From Bacteroidota bacterium (GTDB lineage Bacteria; Bacteroidota; Bacteroidia; Flavobacteriales; Flavobacteriaceae): a stretch of DNA of 24,801 nucleotides. Under the pieces are notes generated by a model that was not told where the DNA came from, made no database searches, and saw nothing but the letters and a program-made list of their open reading frames with translations. Of the stretch, positions 1 to 7,495 are shown one piece after another (the first letter of the stretch is position 1; every line of letters begins with the position of its first letter). The position numbers were made by a program, and so were the translations under genes. The DNA is taken from positions 1 to 24,801 of the forward strand of contig JAACDD010000092.1 of the NCBI GenBank assembly GCA_009937085.1. Reading direction: 5' to 3'.

Positions 1-20
1 CAAAGTTCTTGAGGATTTCT
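1..20 (-). repeat. Left copy of a short direct repeat, cut by the window edge
   Basis: Bases 1-15 are identical to 2346-2360, and the match continues through TTTC if one base is skipped. The match begins exactly at base 1, so it probably extends beyond the window. In the right copy these bases are codons of the 64-residue orphan (PQELC region). Here the frame giving P-Q-E-L differs from the peptidase frame, which ends at 29-31. Inference: a partial second copy of the orphan gene may lie just outside the window. Confidence 0.5.
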
Positions 21-28
21 ATAAGTAA

Positions 29-2137
29 CTAGCCTTTTGGCTTCATCCCAAGCTGCGTAAAAATAAAACTCCACATAACAGCTTGATGATTGTACCGGCT
101 TTTTAAAGTAGATACTCCGTGATGACCTGCTTGTTTTTCTACATTTAATAGAATGGGTTCTTTTCCTGATGTTTGTTGTAGTTTAGCTACAAACTTATAG
201 GAGTGAAAAGGAGGAACTCTATCGTCGTGATCTGCTGTAATGACTAAAGTTGCTGGATAGTTGGTAGTATATTCTATATTGTGGTAAGGCGAGTATCCTA
301 GTAAATTTTGGAATTCCAAAGAATCTGTTATTGAACCGAATTCTTTGTGGTGCAAATAACCAACACCATAATTTTCAAGTCGAAGCATATCAAATACTCC
401 CATTTCTGAAACAACTACTTTAAATAAGTGAGGCTCTTGTACCATACAAGCCCCAACTAAAAGCCCTCCATTTGACCCACCATGAATTGCAATTTTACTT
501 GGGTTTGTAAGCTTAATTTTAATTAAGTGTTTAGCTGCGTAAATAAAATCATCAAACGAATTTTGTTTTTTCAACCCTACTCCATCTTTATGCCACTTAT
601 CACCTAGTTCACCACCACCTCTAATTTGAGGTGTGACTACTACACCCCCGCTCTTCATGAAAAGGATATACCCAGGATCAAAATGTGGAAGCATTGAAGA
701 ACCAAAACCTCCATAACCATGTAAAAAAACAGGAGCATTTCCAGATGTTAGATTCGTACCTTTTTTATACGTAAGGTAAGCGGGGATATACGTTCCATCT
801 TTAGATTTAAAGTGCATAAATTTTGTTTCAAATTTTTCGTGATCATATGCAATCGTGGTCTTTGAAATATAATCCACACTGTTGTTTTGTAAGTCTAACT
901 TATACACTATGCTCGGAAAATAGAACGAATTAACAGTATAAATTAACTCTTTATCATTATTACTAGCTTCTAATAGAGCGATTTCGTGACCAGAATCAAA
1001 TGATGTCTTGGAAAGTAATTTCCCGTTTAAGTCATGAATTAAAAGAGTGTACTTTCCTTTTTTATATAGCAAGCAAATAATTTTATTATTTACAATATCT
1101 ACCTGATCTAATTTGTAGTTATACTCAGGAATTATATTTGCTATTTCTTTGGTTGTTGGATTGATGGAAAAGACTCTCCCGTTATTTGACTCATTGTTTG
1201 TGTAAATAAAAAAACGATTGTTTAAATGTTCAATTATAGAATAATCACCTTCTTCATTCTCATAGCTTAAAAGCTCTTTAAAATCGTTATTTGCATTTAA
1301 GTCTTTAAAAAGAATTACTTTTTTATACCCATCTTCGGTTTCATCAAACGTATATATAAGCAGATATCTCTCATCTGAAGTAACTTTGTAGCTTGAACGA
1401 CTAAAAGCTTCTCCGCTATCAAAAATAAGTTTGTCTTCCTCTTGTTTTGTGTTTATTTTATGGTAGTATAACTTTTGATGCGTTGCTTGTTCTAGGAGTT
1501 CCTTGCCCTTTTCTGGTTTTTTCCATTTCCAATAAAAAAAGCCATTATTTTTCCAGTAAATGGGACTGTATTTGACCCATTTAATGACGTCATCAAGATA
1601 TCTATCCTTATTTAAGTTTTTAATGCGGACTTCTCGCCAATCACTCCCTGAATGTGATAAACTAAATACGATGTGACTTTCTGCTTTATTCACTTTATAA
1701 CCAGAAATAGTGATTTGCTCTTTTCTTTTAGCAAAGGACCTTGGGTCAATAACTATGTCGCCATATTCGTCAGTATACTTATTTTTCTGAACTAATACAG
1801 GAGATGTGAAATCATCTTTGTACGCTAAATAGTAGTATTTGCTCCCCTGCTTTTTATAGTTTTTATTTTCTACATATGATAGTCTATCAAGTCTATACCT
1901 AATCGAGCCAAGGTATTTAAAAAATGATTTTTTTGTTTTTTTTAATAATACGGACTGTTCTTCTAACCATATGTCACGCTTTAGAGAGGTCTTTTCCATC
2001 CATTGGAATGGATCATCCACTACTTTCTCAAAAATAGTATCTTGATGCTCTTGAATATTAGTAGAAGGGTATTTAATATTTTGACTTAAAACAGGGCTAA
2101 TTAGAAAAATAGCGGCCAAAGTTATTTTTACGTTCAT
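29..2137 (-). CDS. Secreted prolyl oligopeptidase (family S9A)
   Basis: A 702-residue serine peptidase expected to cleave after proline in short peptides. The ATG at 2137 is preferred over the upstream frame opening at 2179 because it begins directly with a signal peptide (MNVKITLAAIFLISPVLSQ, no lipobox Cys), so the enzyme is probably periplasmic. Residues ~30-430 look like the beta-propeller. The C-terminal alpha/beta-hydrolase carries GGSNGG with Ser about 555, DHDDRVPP with Asp about 639 and AGHHG with His about 672, close to the spacing of porcine prolyl oligopeptidase (Ser554, Asp641, His680). No frameshift was seen. The gene is strikingly A+T rich: sampled lines are near 30% GC against 45-50% in waaA and fabD. 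That suggests a different origin. It follows the orphan by 51 bp with no convincing own promoter. Confidence 0.93.
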   Translation of the reverse strand: MNVKITLAAIFLISPVLSQNIKYPSTNIQEHQDTIFEKVVDDPFQWMEKTSLKRDIWLEEQSVLLKKTKKSFFKYLGSIRYRLDRLSYVENKNYKKQGSKYYYLAYKDDFTSPVLVQKNKYTDEYGDIVIDPRSFAKRKEQITISGYKVNKAESHIVFSLSHSGSDWREVRIKNLNKDRYLDDVIKWVKYSPIYWKNNGFFYWKWKKPEKGKELLEQATHQKLYYHKINTKQEEDKLIFDSGEAFSRSSYKVTSDERYLLIYTFDETEDGYKKVILFKDLNANNDFKELLSYENEEGDYSIIEHLNNRFFIYTNNESNNGRVFSINPTTKEIANIIPEYNYKLDQVDIVNNKIICLLYKKGKYTLLIHDLNGKLLSKTSFDSGHEIALLEASNNDKELIYTVNSFYFPSIVYKLDLQNNSVDYISKTTIAYDHEKFETKFMHFKSKDGTYIPAYLTYKKGTNLTSGNAPVFLHGYGGFGSSMLPHFDPGYILFMKSGGVVVTPQIRGGGELGDKWHKDGVGLKKQNSFDDFIYAAKHLIKIKLTNPSKIAIHGGSNGGLLVGACMVQEPHLFKVVVSEMGVFDMLRLENYGVGYLHHKEFGSITDSLEFQNLLGYSPYHNIEYTTNYPATLVITADHDDRVPPFHSYKFVAKLQQTSGKEPILLNVEKQAGHHGVSTLKSRYNHQAVMWSFIFTQLGMKPKG

Positions 2138-2188
2138 AATTTTAAGATTTAGGTTCTTAAAATTAATTAAAATTTTCAAACGGAAAAT

Positions 2189-2383
2189 TTATTCAAACAA
2201 CTCTGCATAATACGCCACTCGATTTTCTTTATCCATGCCTGCAGTTGCGTCCATAAAACGGTTTCGGTCAGCTCGATTTTGAAACACCCAAATGCAAAAA
2301 GAATCCTTGCTGTGGTAAATGGCTTTGAGTTCGTCATCAATGGCACAAAGTTCTTGAGGAATTTCAGTAGGAATACATATCAT
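2189..2383 (-). CDS. 64-residue orphan protein, translationally coupled to waaA
   Basis: I do not recognise this family. The frame is open further upstream, but that part lies inside waaA. The ATG at 2383 overlaps the waaA TGA as ATGA (2380-2383), which is the usual sign of coupled translation and decides the start. The product begins MICIPTEIPQELC and ends AYYAELFE. It is small, soluble and acidic, with two Cys and no signal peptide or membrane segment. The central FQNRADRNRF stretch is basic and aromatic. Codons 7-12 are repeated at the left window edge. Location after the Kdo transferase hints at, but does not prove, an envelope role. Confidence 0.7.
   Translation of the reverse strand: MICIPTEIPQELCAIDDELKAIYHSKDSFCIWVFQNRADRNRFMDATAGMDKENRVAYYAELFE
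2346..2366 (-). repeat. Right copy of the direct repeat, inside the orphan gene
   Basis: Bases 2346-2360 are identical to 1-15 of the window. With a one-base gap the match continues four bases. The two copies lie on either side of the A+T-rich prolyl oligopeptidase gene, about 2.3 kb apart and in the same orientation. Confidence 0.5.
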
Positions 2384-3603
2384 AATACTTGATTTAGGAG
2401 TGACAATGTCTTTTCTGTAGCCCCTTGGTTTTGGCTTACAAATCCTGCGTTTTGTTTCCCTTTTTTGGTTCGCAACGCATCGTTTTGCATGAGTTCGGCT
2501 AGCTGTTTTGTACACTCATCTGCAGCTGAAATGGATATAACACCGCCCAATTCAATAAGCGCTTTCGCTTCTGGAAACTTCTGATAATTTTTCCCAATGA
2601 CAATCGGAATTCCTTCGGAGGCAGGTTCCAAAATATTGTGTAATCCCGATGTACCCATACCGCCGCCTATATAGGCAATACTGCCATAGGCATAACTGCG
2701 GCTCAGCATTCCCACGGTATCCAACACCAACACCTGACAGTCTTTTCTATCGGCTTCCTTACTTTGGGTATAGCGTAAACTTCCTTGGGGGAGTTTTGCC
2801 ATGAGGATCTTAATTTTTTCTTCGTTTATTTCGTGTGGGGCAATAAGCCAGCACAAGTCTTTGGGAGTTTGTGCGATAGCGTTAAATAGCACGGCTTCGT
2901 CTTCAGGCCACGTACTTCCTGCTACAATACATTTCCGATTTCCCACAAACGTTTCCATAAAAGGTAGTGGGGCTTTTGTAGCACCAACACGGTCGTAACG
3001 CGTATCGCCCGAAACGCTCGCATGGGTTATTCCAATTTGCTGCAGCAACTTTAGCGATTGTTCGTTTTGCACAAACAAATGTTTAAACCCCTTTAGTAAT
3101 TTGCGATAGCTGCTGCCCCACGGCTTAAAAAATACCTGTTGGGAGCGAAATTGCCCAGCAATCAGAAAAAGCGGTATGCTTGCATTGTGCAATGCAGCTA
3201 TTACATTGGGCCAAAACTCATATTTTACAAACAGCGCCATTTTGGGATTTACACGGGAAACAAATCGTTGTACTTCTTTTTTGGTATCCCATGGCAGATA
3301 AGTAGTTAAGTCAGCAACGCCATGCGCGTTGCGCACCTCATATCCCGAAGGCGAAAAAAACGTAACCAAATAAAAGTAGTCGGGATTGGAGGCCTTTAGG
3401 CCTTGTAGCACGGGCAGTCCTTGCTCGTATTCACCCAGTGAAGCACAGTGCATCCAAACCACTTTTGTGTCTTTTGGGATGCTATCGAGGTGTTTCCACA
3501 CTTCTTTCCTGCCTTGCACAAAGGCCTTGGCTTTTGCACTTCGTGTTACAAGTGGTACCACACACCTGGCAGCTAATATTGCCAATGAGTAAAAAAATCG
3601 CAT
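2380..3603 (-). CDS. waaA: 3-deoxy-D-manno-octulosonic acid (Kdo) transferase
   Basis: A 407-residue GT30 glycosyltransferase that adds Kdo from CMP-Kdo to the lipid A precursor at the inner membrane, beginning the LPS core. The short hydrophobic N-terminus (MRFFYSLAILAARCVVPLV) is the usual membrane anchor. The motif HCASLGEYEQG carries the expected catalytic Glu (about residue 58) of the N-terminal Rossmann half. The second half has AGSTWPEDE, an APHE element and the nucleotide-binding GGGMGTSGLHNILEPA segment. Length is normal for the family. The ATG at 3603 starts exactly where family members start. A TATATTTG box sits only 4 bp upstream of it, so the transcript may be nearly leaderless. 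The stop codon overlaps the start of the downstream orphan by 4 bp. Confidence 0.95.
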   Translation of the reverse strand: MRFFYSLAILAARCVVPLVTRSAKAKAFVQGRKEVWKHLDSIPKDTKVVWMHCASLGEYEQGLPVLQGLKASNPDYFYLVTFFSPSGYEVRNAHGVADLTTYLPWDTKKEVQRFVSRVNPKMALFVKYEFWPNVIAALHNASIPLFLIAGQFRSQQVFFKPWGSSYRKLLKGFKHLFVQNEQSLKLLQQIGITHASVSGDTRYDRVGATKAPLPFMETFVGNRKCIVAGSTWPEDEAVLFNAIAQTPKDLCWLIAPHEINEEKIKILMAKLPQGSLRYTQSKEADRKDCQVLVLDTVGMLSRSYAYGSIAYIGGGMGTSGLHNILEPASEGIPIVIGKNYQKFPEAKALIELGGVISISAADECTKQLAELMQNDALRTKKGKQNAGFVSQNQGATEKTLSLLNQVL

Positions 3604-3607
3604 GCAT

Positions 3608-3615
3608 CAAATATA
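3608..3615 (-). promoter_or_regulatory. -7 box of the waaA promoter (TATATTTG)
   Basis: A perfect match to the Bacteroidota -7 consensus TAnnTTTG on the minus strand, with its last base 5 nt from the A of the waaA ATG. Transcription would start within a few bases of the start codon. I see no clear TTTG -33 box at the usual spacing. Confidence 0.5.
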
Positions 3616-3645
3616 CTTATTTCATAAAGAGGGATTAGTTTTTTG

Positions 3646-3653
3646 TAGCTTTG
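3646..3653 (+). promoter_or_regulatory. -7 box of the aminotransferase promoter (TAGCTTTG)
   Basis: A perfect TAnnTTTG match 18 bp before the ATG at 3672, with a TTTC (3620-3623) 22 bp upstream as a weak -33 element. It overlaps the in-frame TTG at 3651, which argues against that codon as the start. It lies back-to-back with the waaA box, about 30 bp apart. Confidence 0.55.
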
Positions 3654-3671
3654 TCTAACCAAAAAGTTGCG

Positions 3672-4802
3672 ATGCGAAAAATCCAAATGGTCGATTTGCA
3701 GACCCAGTATGAGTTCATCAAACCCCAAGTAGATGCGGGCATGCAAGAAGTGTTGTCTTCAGCACAATTTATTAACGGCCCTGCCGTAAAAACATTTCAA
3801 GCCAATCTTGAAAAATACCTTGGTGTAAAACACGTCATCCCGTGTGCCAACGGTACAGATGCGCTACAAATTCCCATGATGGGATTGGGACTTAAACCCG
3901 GCGATGAGGTGATTACTGCCGATTTTACATTTGCAGCCACCGTTGAGGTAATTGCCCTTTTGGGACTTACCCCCGTGTTGGTAGATGTACTTCCCGATAC
4001 CTTTAATATTGACCCCGCTGCCATCGAAAAAGCCATAACACCCAAAACCAAAGCCATTGTGCCTGTGCATTTATTTGGTCAGTCGGCAGCTATGGATGAA
4101 ATCATGGAAATTGCTGAAAAGCACAAGCTTTTTGTTATTGAAGACAATGCACAAGGAATAGGCGCAACCTTTAGCAGTAAAAACGGCACACAAACCAAAA
4201 CAGGCGGAATTGGACATGTAGCGTCAACCTCTTTTTTTCCTTCCAAAAATTTGGGTTGCTACGGAGACGGTGGCGCTATTTTTACAAATGACGATGATTT
4301 AGCACATACGCTGCGTGGTATTGTAAATCACGGTATGTATAAGCGATATCATCACGATGTTGTTGGAGTAAATTCAAGATTAGACAGCTTACAAGCTGTA
4401 GTCCTAAACGAAAAATTAAGACTGCTCGACTTCTACAACGAACGACGTAAGTGGGCGGCAATTCGCTATACGCAGCTTTTGGAACACCATCCAAAAATTC
4501 AAACACCTGTTACTTCTGGGGATTGCAGCTCGCATGTATTCCACCAATATACCTTACGTATTTTGGATGCAGACCGCGATGCCTTAGTAGCGCACCTGCA
4601 AGCGAATCAAATTCCATGTGGGGTGTATTATCCGATACCGTTGCACCGACAAAAAGCATATGTTGACAGTCGCTATAATGAAGCGGATTTTCCCGTTACT
4701 AATCAATTGATAAACGAGGTAATTTCGCTGCCAATGCACAGCGAACTTGACGAACAGCAAGTACAGTTTATCTGTAAAACGCTTTTGGCATTTTTTGATT
4801 AA
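3672..4802 (+). CDS. DegT/DnrJ/EryC1-family sugar-nucleotide aminotransferase (WbpE-like)
   Basis: A 376-residue fold-type I PLP enzyme that transfers an amino group to a keto-sugar nucleotide, supplying amino sugars for O-antigen, capsule or glycan. The ATG at 3672 is chosen because the earlier TTG lies within the promoter box. Visible family landmarks are VDLQTQY near the N-terminus, ANGTDALQI, the PVHLFGQ strand, IEDNAQGIGA with the PLP Asp about 158, and FFPSKNLGCYGDGGA with the Schiff-base Lys about 192. The C-terminal GVYYPIPLH and SLPMH motifs are intact. It most resembles the UDP-2-acetamido-2-deoxy-hexuluronate aminotransferase (WbpE/WlbC) branch; QdtB/FdtB-type specificity cannot be excluded. 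It stands alone, with a 4-bp tail overlap with convergent fabD (shared TTAA). Confidence 0.9.
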   Translation: MRKIQMVDLQTQYEFIKPQVDAGMQEVLSSAQFINGPAVKTFQANLEKYLGVKHVIPCANGTDALQIPMMGLGLKPGDEVITADFTFAATVEVIALLGLTPVLVDVLPDTFNIDPAAIEKAITPKTKAIVPVHLFGQSAAMDEIMEIAEKHKLFVIEDNAQGIGATFSSKNGTQTKTGGIGHVASTSFFPSKNLGCYGDGGAIFTNDDDLAHTLRGIVNHGMYKRYHHDVVGVNSRLDSLQAVVLNEKLRLLDFYNERRKWAAIRYTQLLEHHPKIQTPVTSGDCSSHVFHQYTLRILDADRDALVAHLQANQIPCGVYYPIPLHRQKAYVDSRYNEADFPVTNQLINEVISLPMHSELDEQQVQFICKTLLAFFD

Positions 4803-5680
4803 CCCATTTGCGCCGATTGCACCTCGGCTTCGCGATCTATTTTTTTGACCAACCCTTGTAATACTTTTCCGGGGCCGTATTCTGTAAACAAAGTTGCGCC
4901 GTCAGCACGCATCTGCTGAATGGTTTGTGTCCACTTTACAGGACCGGTAAGTTGTGCAATCAAATTTTCTTTAATACTTGCAGTATCTTGAGTTGCTGCA
5001 GCGGTCACATTTTGATAGATTGGACAACTTGGTCTGTGAATTGTAGTATCCAATATTGCCTTTGCCAATTCTTCTCGTGCGGGTTCCATTAGAGGTGAAT
5101 GAAATGCACCACCAACAGGAAGAAGTAGCGCACGTCTTGCACCTGCTTCTTTAAGGGTCTCGCAAGCCGTTTCAACGTCAGAAAAGGCTCCTGAAATTAC
5201 CAATTGCCCAGGGCAATTGTAATTTGCTGCCACCACAACACCATTGATGTTTTCACAGGCTTTTTCGACGACATCGTCTGCCAGTCCAAGGACCGCAGCC
5301 ATAGTTCCTTTAGCAACATCACAGGCCGCTTGCATGGCTTGCGCACGTTTGGAAACCAAGCGCAAACCGTCCTCAAACGATAAAGCACCAATTGCTGTTA
5401 GTGCAGAAAATTCTCCCAAAGAATGACCAGCAGCCATGTTTGGAGTAGATTTTTGTGCCAATTCGCAGGAAATAACAGCGTGCAAAAAAATGGCCGGCTG
5501 TGTTACTTTCGTTTCTTTTAGCGCATCAGCATCGCCATCAAACATAATATCGGTAATGGAAAACCCTAAGATGTCATTGGCGGCAATAAAGCGTTCTTTC
5601 GCTACCGCACTTTTTTCGTACAGGTCTTTACCCATACCTACAAATTGGGCGCCTTGCCCAGGAAACATGGCTACATTCAT
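4799..5680 (-). CDS. fabD: Malonyl-CoA:ACP transacylase
   Basis: A 293-residue cytoplasmic enzyme moving malonyl groups from CoA to acyl carrier protein for fatty acid synthesis. The oxyanion motif FPGQGAQ is at residues 6-12. The nucleophile elbow GHSLGE has Ser87, Arg112 follows in KRAQAM, and GGAFHSPLM supplies His194; these correspond to the E. coli FabD Ser92/Arg117/His201 set. QNVTAAA and the final EYGPGKVLQG segment are also present. Length is normal. The start codon overlaps the TGA of the upstream DHFR fusion as ATGA (5677-5680), so it is probably translated by coupling. The tail overlaps the convergent aminotransferase by 4 bp, leaving no room for a terminator between them. Confidence 0.96.
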   Translation of the reverse strand: MNVAMFPGQGAQFVGMGKDLYEKSAVAKERFIAANDILGFSITDIMFDGDADALKETKVTQPAIFLHAVISCELAQKSTPNMAAGHSLGEFSALTAIGALSFEDGLRLVSKRAQAMQAACDVAKGTMAAVLGLADDVVEKACENINGVVVAANYNCPGQLVISGAFSDVETACETLKEAGARRALLLPVGGAFHSPLMEPAREELAKAILDTTIHRPSCPIYQNVTAAATQDTASIKENLIAQLTGPVKWTQTIQQMRADGATLFTEYGPGKVLQGLVKKIDREAEVQSAQMG

Positions 5681-6579
5681 GCGTCTATTTTTTCGTATCT
5701 AATAAATGAAAATGCATGCGCGTGTTTTTCGTCTTTGTCGTGGTTCTCGCGCCAAACCTCACGCCAAACAGCAGTGTCTATTTCTGGGAAAAAGGTATCT
5801 GCTTCAAAATCATCATGAACACGTGTAAGTTCAATACAGTTGGCAAAAGCCATTCCTTGACGGTAGATCTCGCCGCCACCAATAATAAACGGTCGATCGT
5901 CTTCGTGCGCAAGTGCAATGGCTGCTTCCAGCGAATGTACCACATGCGCATTTTCTGCTGTGTATTCTTTTTGTCTAGAAATAACCACGTTGGTGCGATT
6001 TGGCAAGGCTTTTGGCATAGACTCAAATGTTTTTCTACCCATAATTACATGGTGTCCTTTGGTCAAATTTTTAAAATGCTTTAAGTCATCAGATAGATGC
6101 CAAATAAGCTTATTGTCTTTACCAAGCGCATTGTTTTCGGCGATAGCCGCAATCATGGTAATGTTTTTATATTGCTTTTCGCGCTCCCATTCGGCGCTTG
6201 CTTTTAGTGCAGCTTCTTTATCCATAGTCCGTTTTAATTTTTCCACCTTGATGGCTTGTTTTTCAAGTAAAAATTCCATCTGCTCCGCTTCCCATGCTTT
6301 TCCCATAAACGAATAAAACACATAAACTTTAAGAAAATGAACCACTAATACGATACCCAAAAGTGTTGCTAATGCTAACGACCAACGGGTATTAAAGGGC
6401 ATAAAATCAGCTTTGTATTCAAAGGCAAAGTCAAGTACAGAAGCAAAGAATATTAGAAACAAAGTAACGAGCAGGTGTGTTTGAAATCGACGCTTTTGGG
6501 CGATGCGATATTGCGCGTTTTCTACAAGTGCTACTTGTTGTGGATTAATGGTATTATCAGCCTTTTTTTTACGAAACAT
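5677..6579 (-). CDS. folA: 2TM-domain / dihydrofolate reductase fusion
   Basis: A 300-residue ORF joining two domains. Residues ~18-105 resemble the 2TM domain family: two hydrophobic helices (about 33-53 and 65-90) and a following GKAWEAEQ amphipathic segment. A charged, coiled-coil-like linker covers 100-138. Residues ~140-298 are a complete DHFR with IAAIAENNALGKDN, Trp160, the catalytic Asp165 in LSDDLKHF, VIMGRKTFESMP and the NADPH-binding IIGGGEIY. It reduces dihydrofolate to tetrahydrofolate. Most bacterial DHFRs are single soluble domains of about 160 residues. Met142 (ATG at 6156) opens exactly at the usual DHFR N-terminus, so a soluble form from internal initiation is possible. It sits 12 bp after thyA, whose reaction makes its substrate, and overlaps fabD by 4 bp. 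Confidence 0.92.
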   Translation of the reverse strand: MFRKKKADNTINPQQVALVENAQYRIAQKRRFQTHLLVTLFLIFFASVLDFAFEYKADFMPFNTRWSLALATLLGIVLVVHFLKVYVFYSFMGKAWEAEQMEFLLEKQAIKVEKLKRTMDKEAALKASAEWEREKQYKNITMIAAIAENNALGKDNKLIWHLSDDLKHFKNLTKGHHVIMGRKTFESMPKALPNRTNVVISRQKEYTAENAHVVHSLEAAIALAHEDDRPFIIGGGEIYRQGMAFANCIELTRVHDDFEADTFFPEIDTAVWREVWRENHDKDEKHAHAFSFIRYEKIDA

Positions 6580-6591
6580 AAGTAGTTGGTT

Positions 6592-7416
6592 TTAGACCGC
6601 AACAGTTCCTTTGATACCCGGATGTGGCTCGTAATTAAGGATTTCAATATCCTTATAATCAAAGTCAAGTATGTCGGTAATATTAGGGTTTAGTTTTAGT
6701 GTGGGCAGGGGTTTAGGCTCACGACTCAATTGCAATTCAACTTGCTCCATGTGATTGGTGTAAATGTGCGCATCACCCAGTGTGTGAATAAATTCACCTG
6801 CTTGAAAGCCACATACTTGCGCCATCATTTCGGTAAGCAACGCATAGGAGGCGATATTAAACGGAACTCCGAGAAAAATATCAGCGCTACGTTGATATAG
6901 TTGGCATGAAAGTTTACCGTCGGCAACATAAAATTGAAAAAACGCATGGCAGGGTGGAAGCGCAGCTTTTCCGTTGGCAACGTTTTCGCTAAACGATTTT
7001 GAGGTATCTGGCAGTACACTGGGATTCCAAGCTGACACCAACATACGTCGGCTGTTTGGATTTGTTTTTAGCGTTTCGATGACGTTTATAAGTTGGTCAA
7101 CGCCCTCGCTGTTCCAATTGCGCCACTGATGTCCGTAAACAGGGCCAAGGTTGCCGTTTTCATCTGCCCACTCGTTCCAAATACGCACTCCATTTTCAGT
7201 AAGATATTCAATATTCGTATCGCCTTTTATAAACCATAGCAACTCGTATATCACCGATTTAAGATGAATTTTTTTGGTGGTAACAAGCGGAAAGCCTTCG
7301 GATAAATCAAAACGCATTTGGTGACCAAATACACTACGTGTTCCAGTGCCTGTTCTGTCGCCTTTGACAGCGCCTTCATGTAGCGCGCGCTTAACCAAAT
7401 CTAAATACTGCTGCAT
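6592..7416 (-). CDS. thyA: Thymidylate synthase
   Basis: A 274-residue cytoplasmic enzyme methylating dUMP to dTMP with methylene-tetrahydrofolate, releasing dihydrofolate. Visible landmarks are GDRTGTGTRSVFGHQ near the N-terminus, YGHQWRNW, SRRMLVSAWNP, the nucleophile Cys156 in LPPCHAFFQFYV, QRSADIFLGVPFNIASYA and GDAHIYTNH. It is about ten residues longer than E. coli ThyA (264) because of an insert around residues 138-150 (SKSFSENVANGK). The C-terminus ends in GTVAV as expected for closure over the ligand. It is followed 12 bp later by the DHFR fusion, placing both halves of the thymidylate cycle in one transcription unit. The 79-bp gap upstream has no clear promoter or terminator. Confidence 0.97.
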   Translation of the reverse strand: MQQYLDLVKRALHEGAVKGDRTGTGTRSVFGHQMRFDLSEGFPLVTTKKIHLKSVIYELLWFIKGDTNIEYLTENGVRIWNEWADENGNLGPVYGHQWRNWNSEGVDQLINVIETLKTNPNSRRMLVSAWNPSVLPDTSKSFSENVANGKAALPPCHAFFQFYVADGKLSCQLYQRSADIFLGVPFNIASYALLTEMMAQVCGFQAGEFIHTLGDAHIYTNHMEQVELQLSREPKPLPTLKLNPNITDILDFDYKDIEILNYEPHPGIKGTVAV

Positions 7417-7495
7417 ATGATATTTTTGTAAAGGTAAAATCTAGTGTTAAAAATCACACATTACTACAAATAGTTTTTCAAAAGGTTTTCAACGA

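Noticed and set aside
29..2188. Mobile element carrying the prolyl oligopeptidase
   Set aside because: No transposase, integrase, inverted repeat or tRNA was seen; only composition and a short repeat suggest transfer.
2384..2515. Longer 108-residue version of the orphan protein
   Set aside because: The extra 44 residues are antisense-free but out-of-frame reading of the waaA 3' end; the ATGA overlap marks the real start.
3651..3671. TTG start giving a seven-residue longer aminotransferase
   Set aside because: The TTG lies inside the TAGCTTTG promoter box, and the ATG at 3672 is followed by the family N-terminus.
7429..7436. TACCTTTA (minus strand) as an internal promoter for thyA
   Set aside because: The last base differs from consensus, and the only TTTG upstream is 30 bp away, outside the usual spacing.
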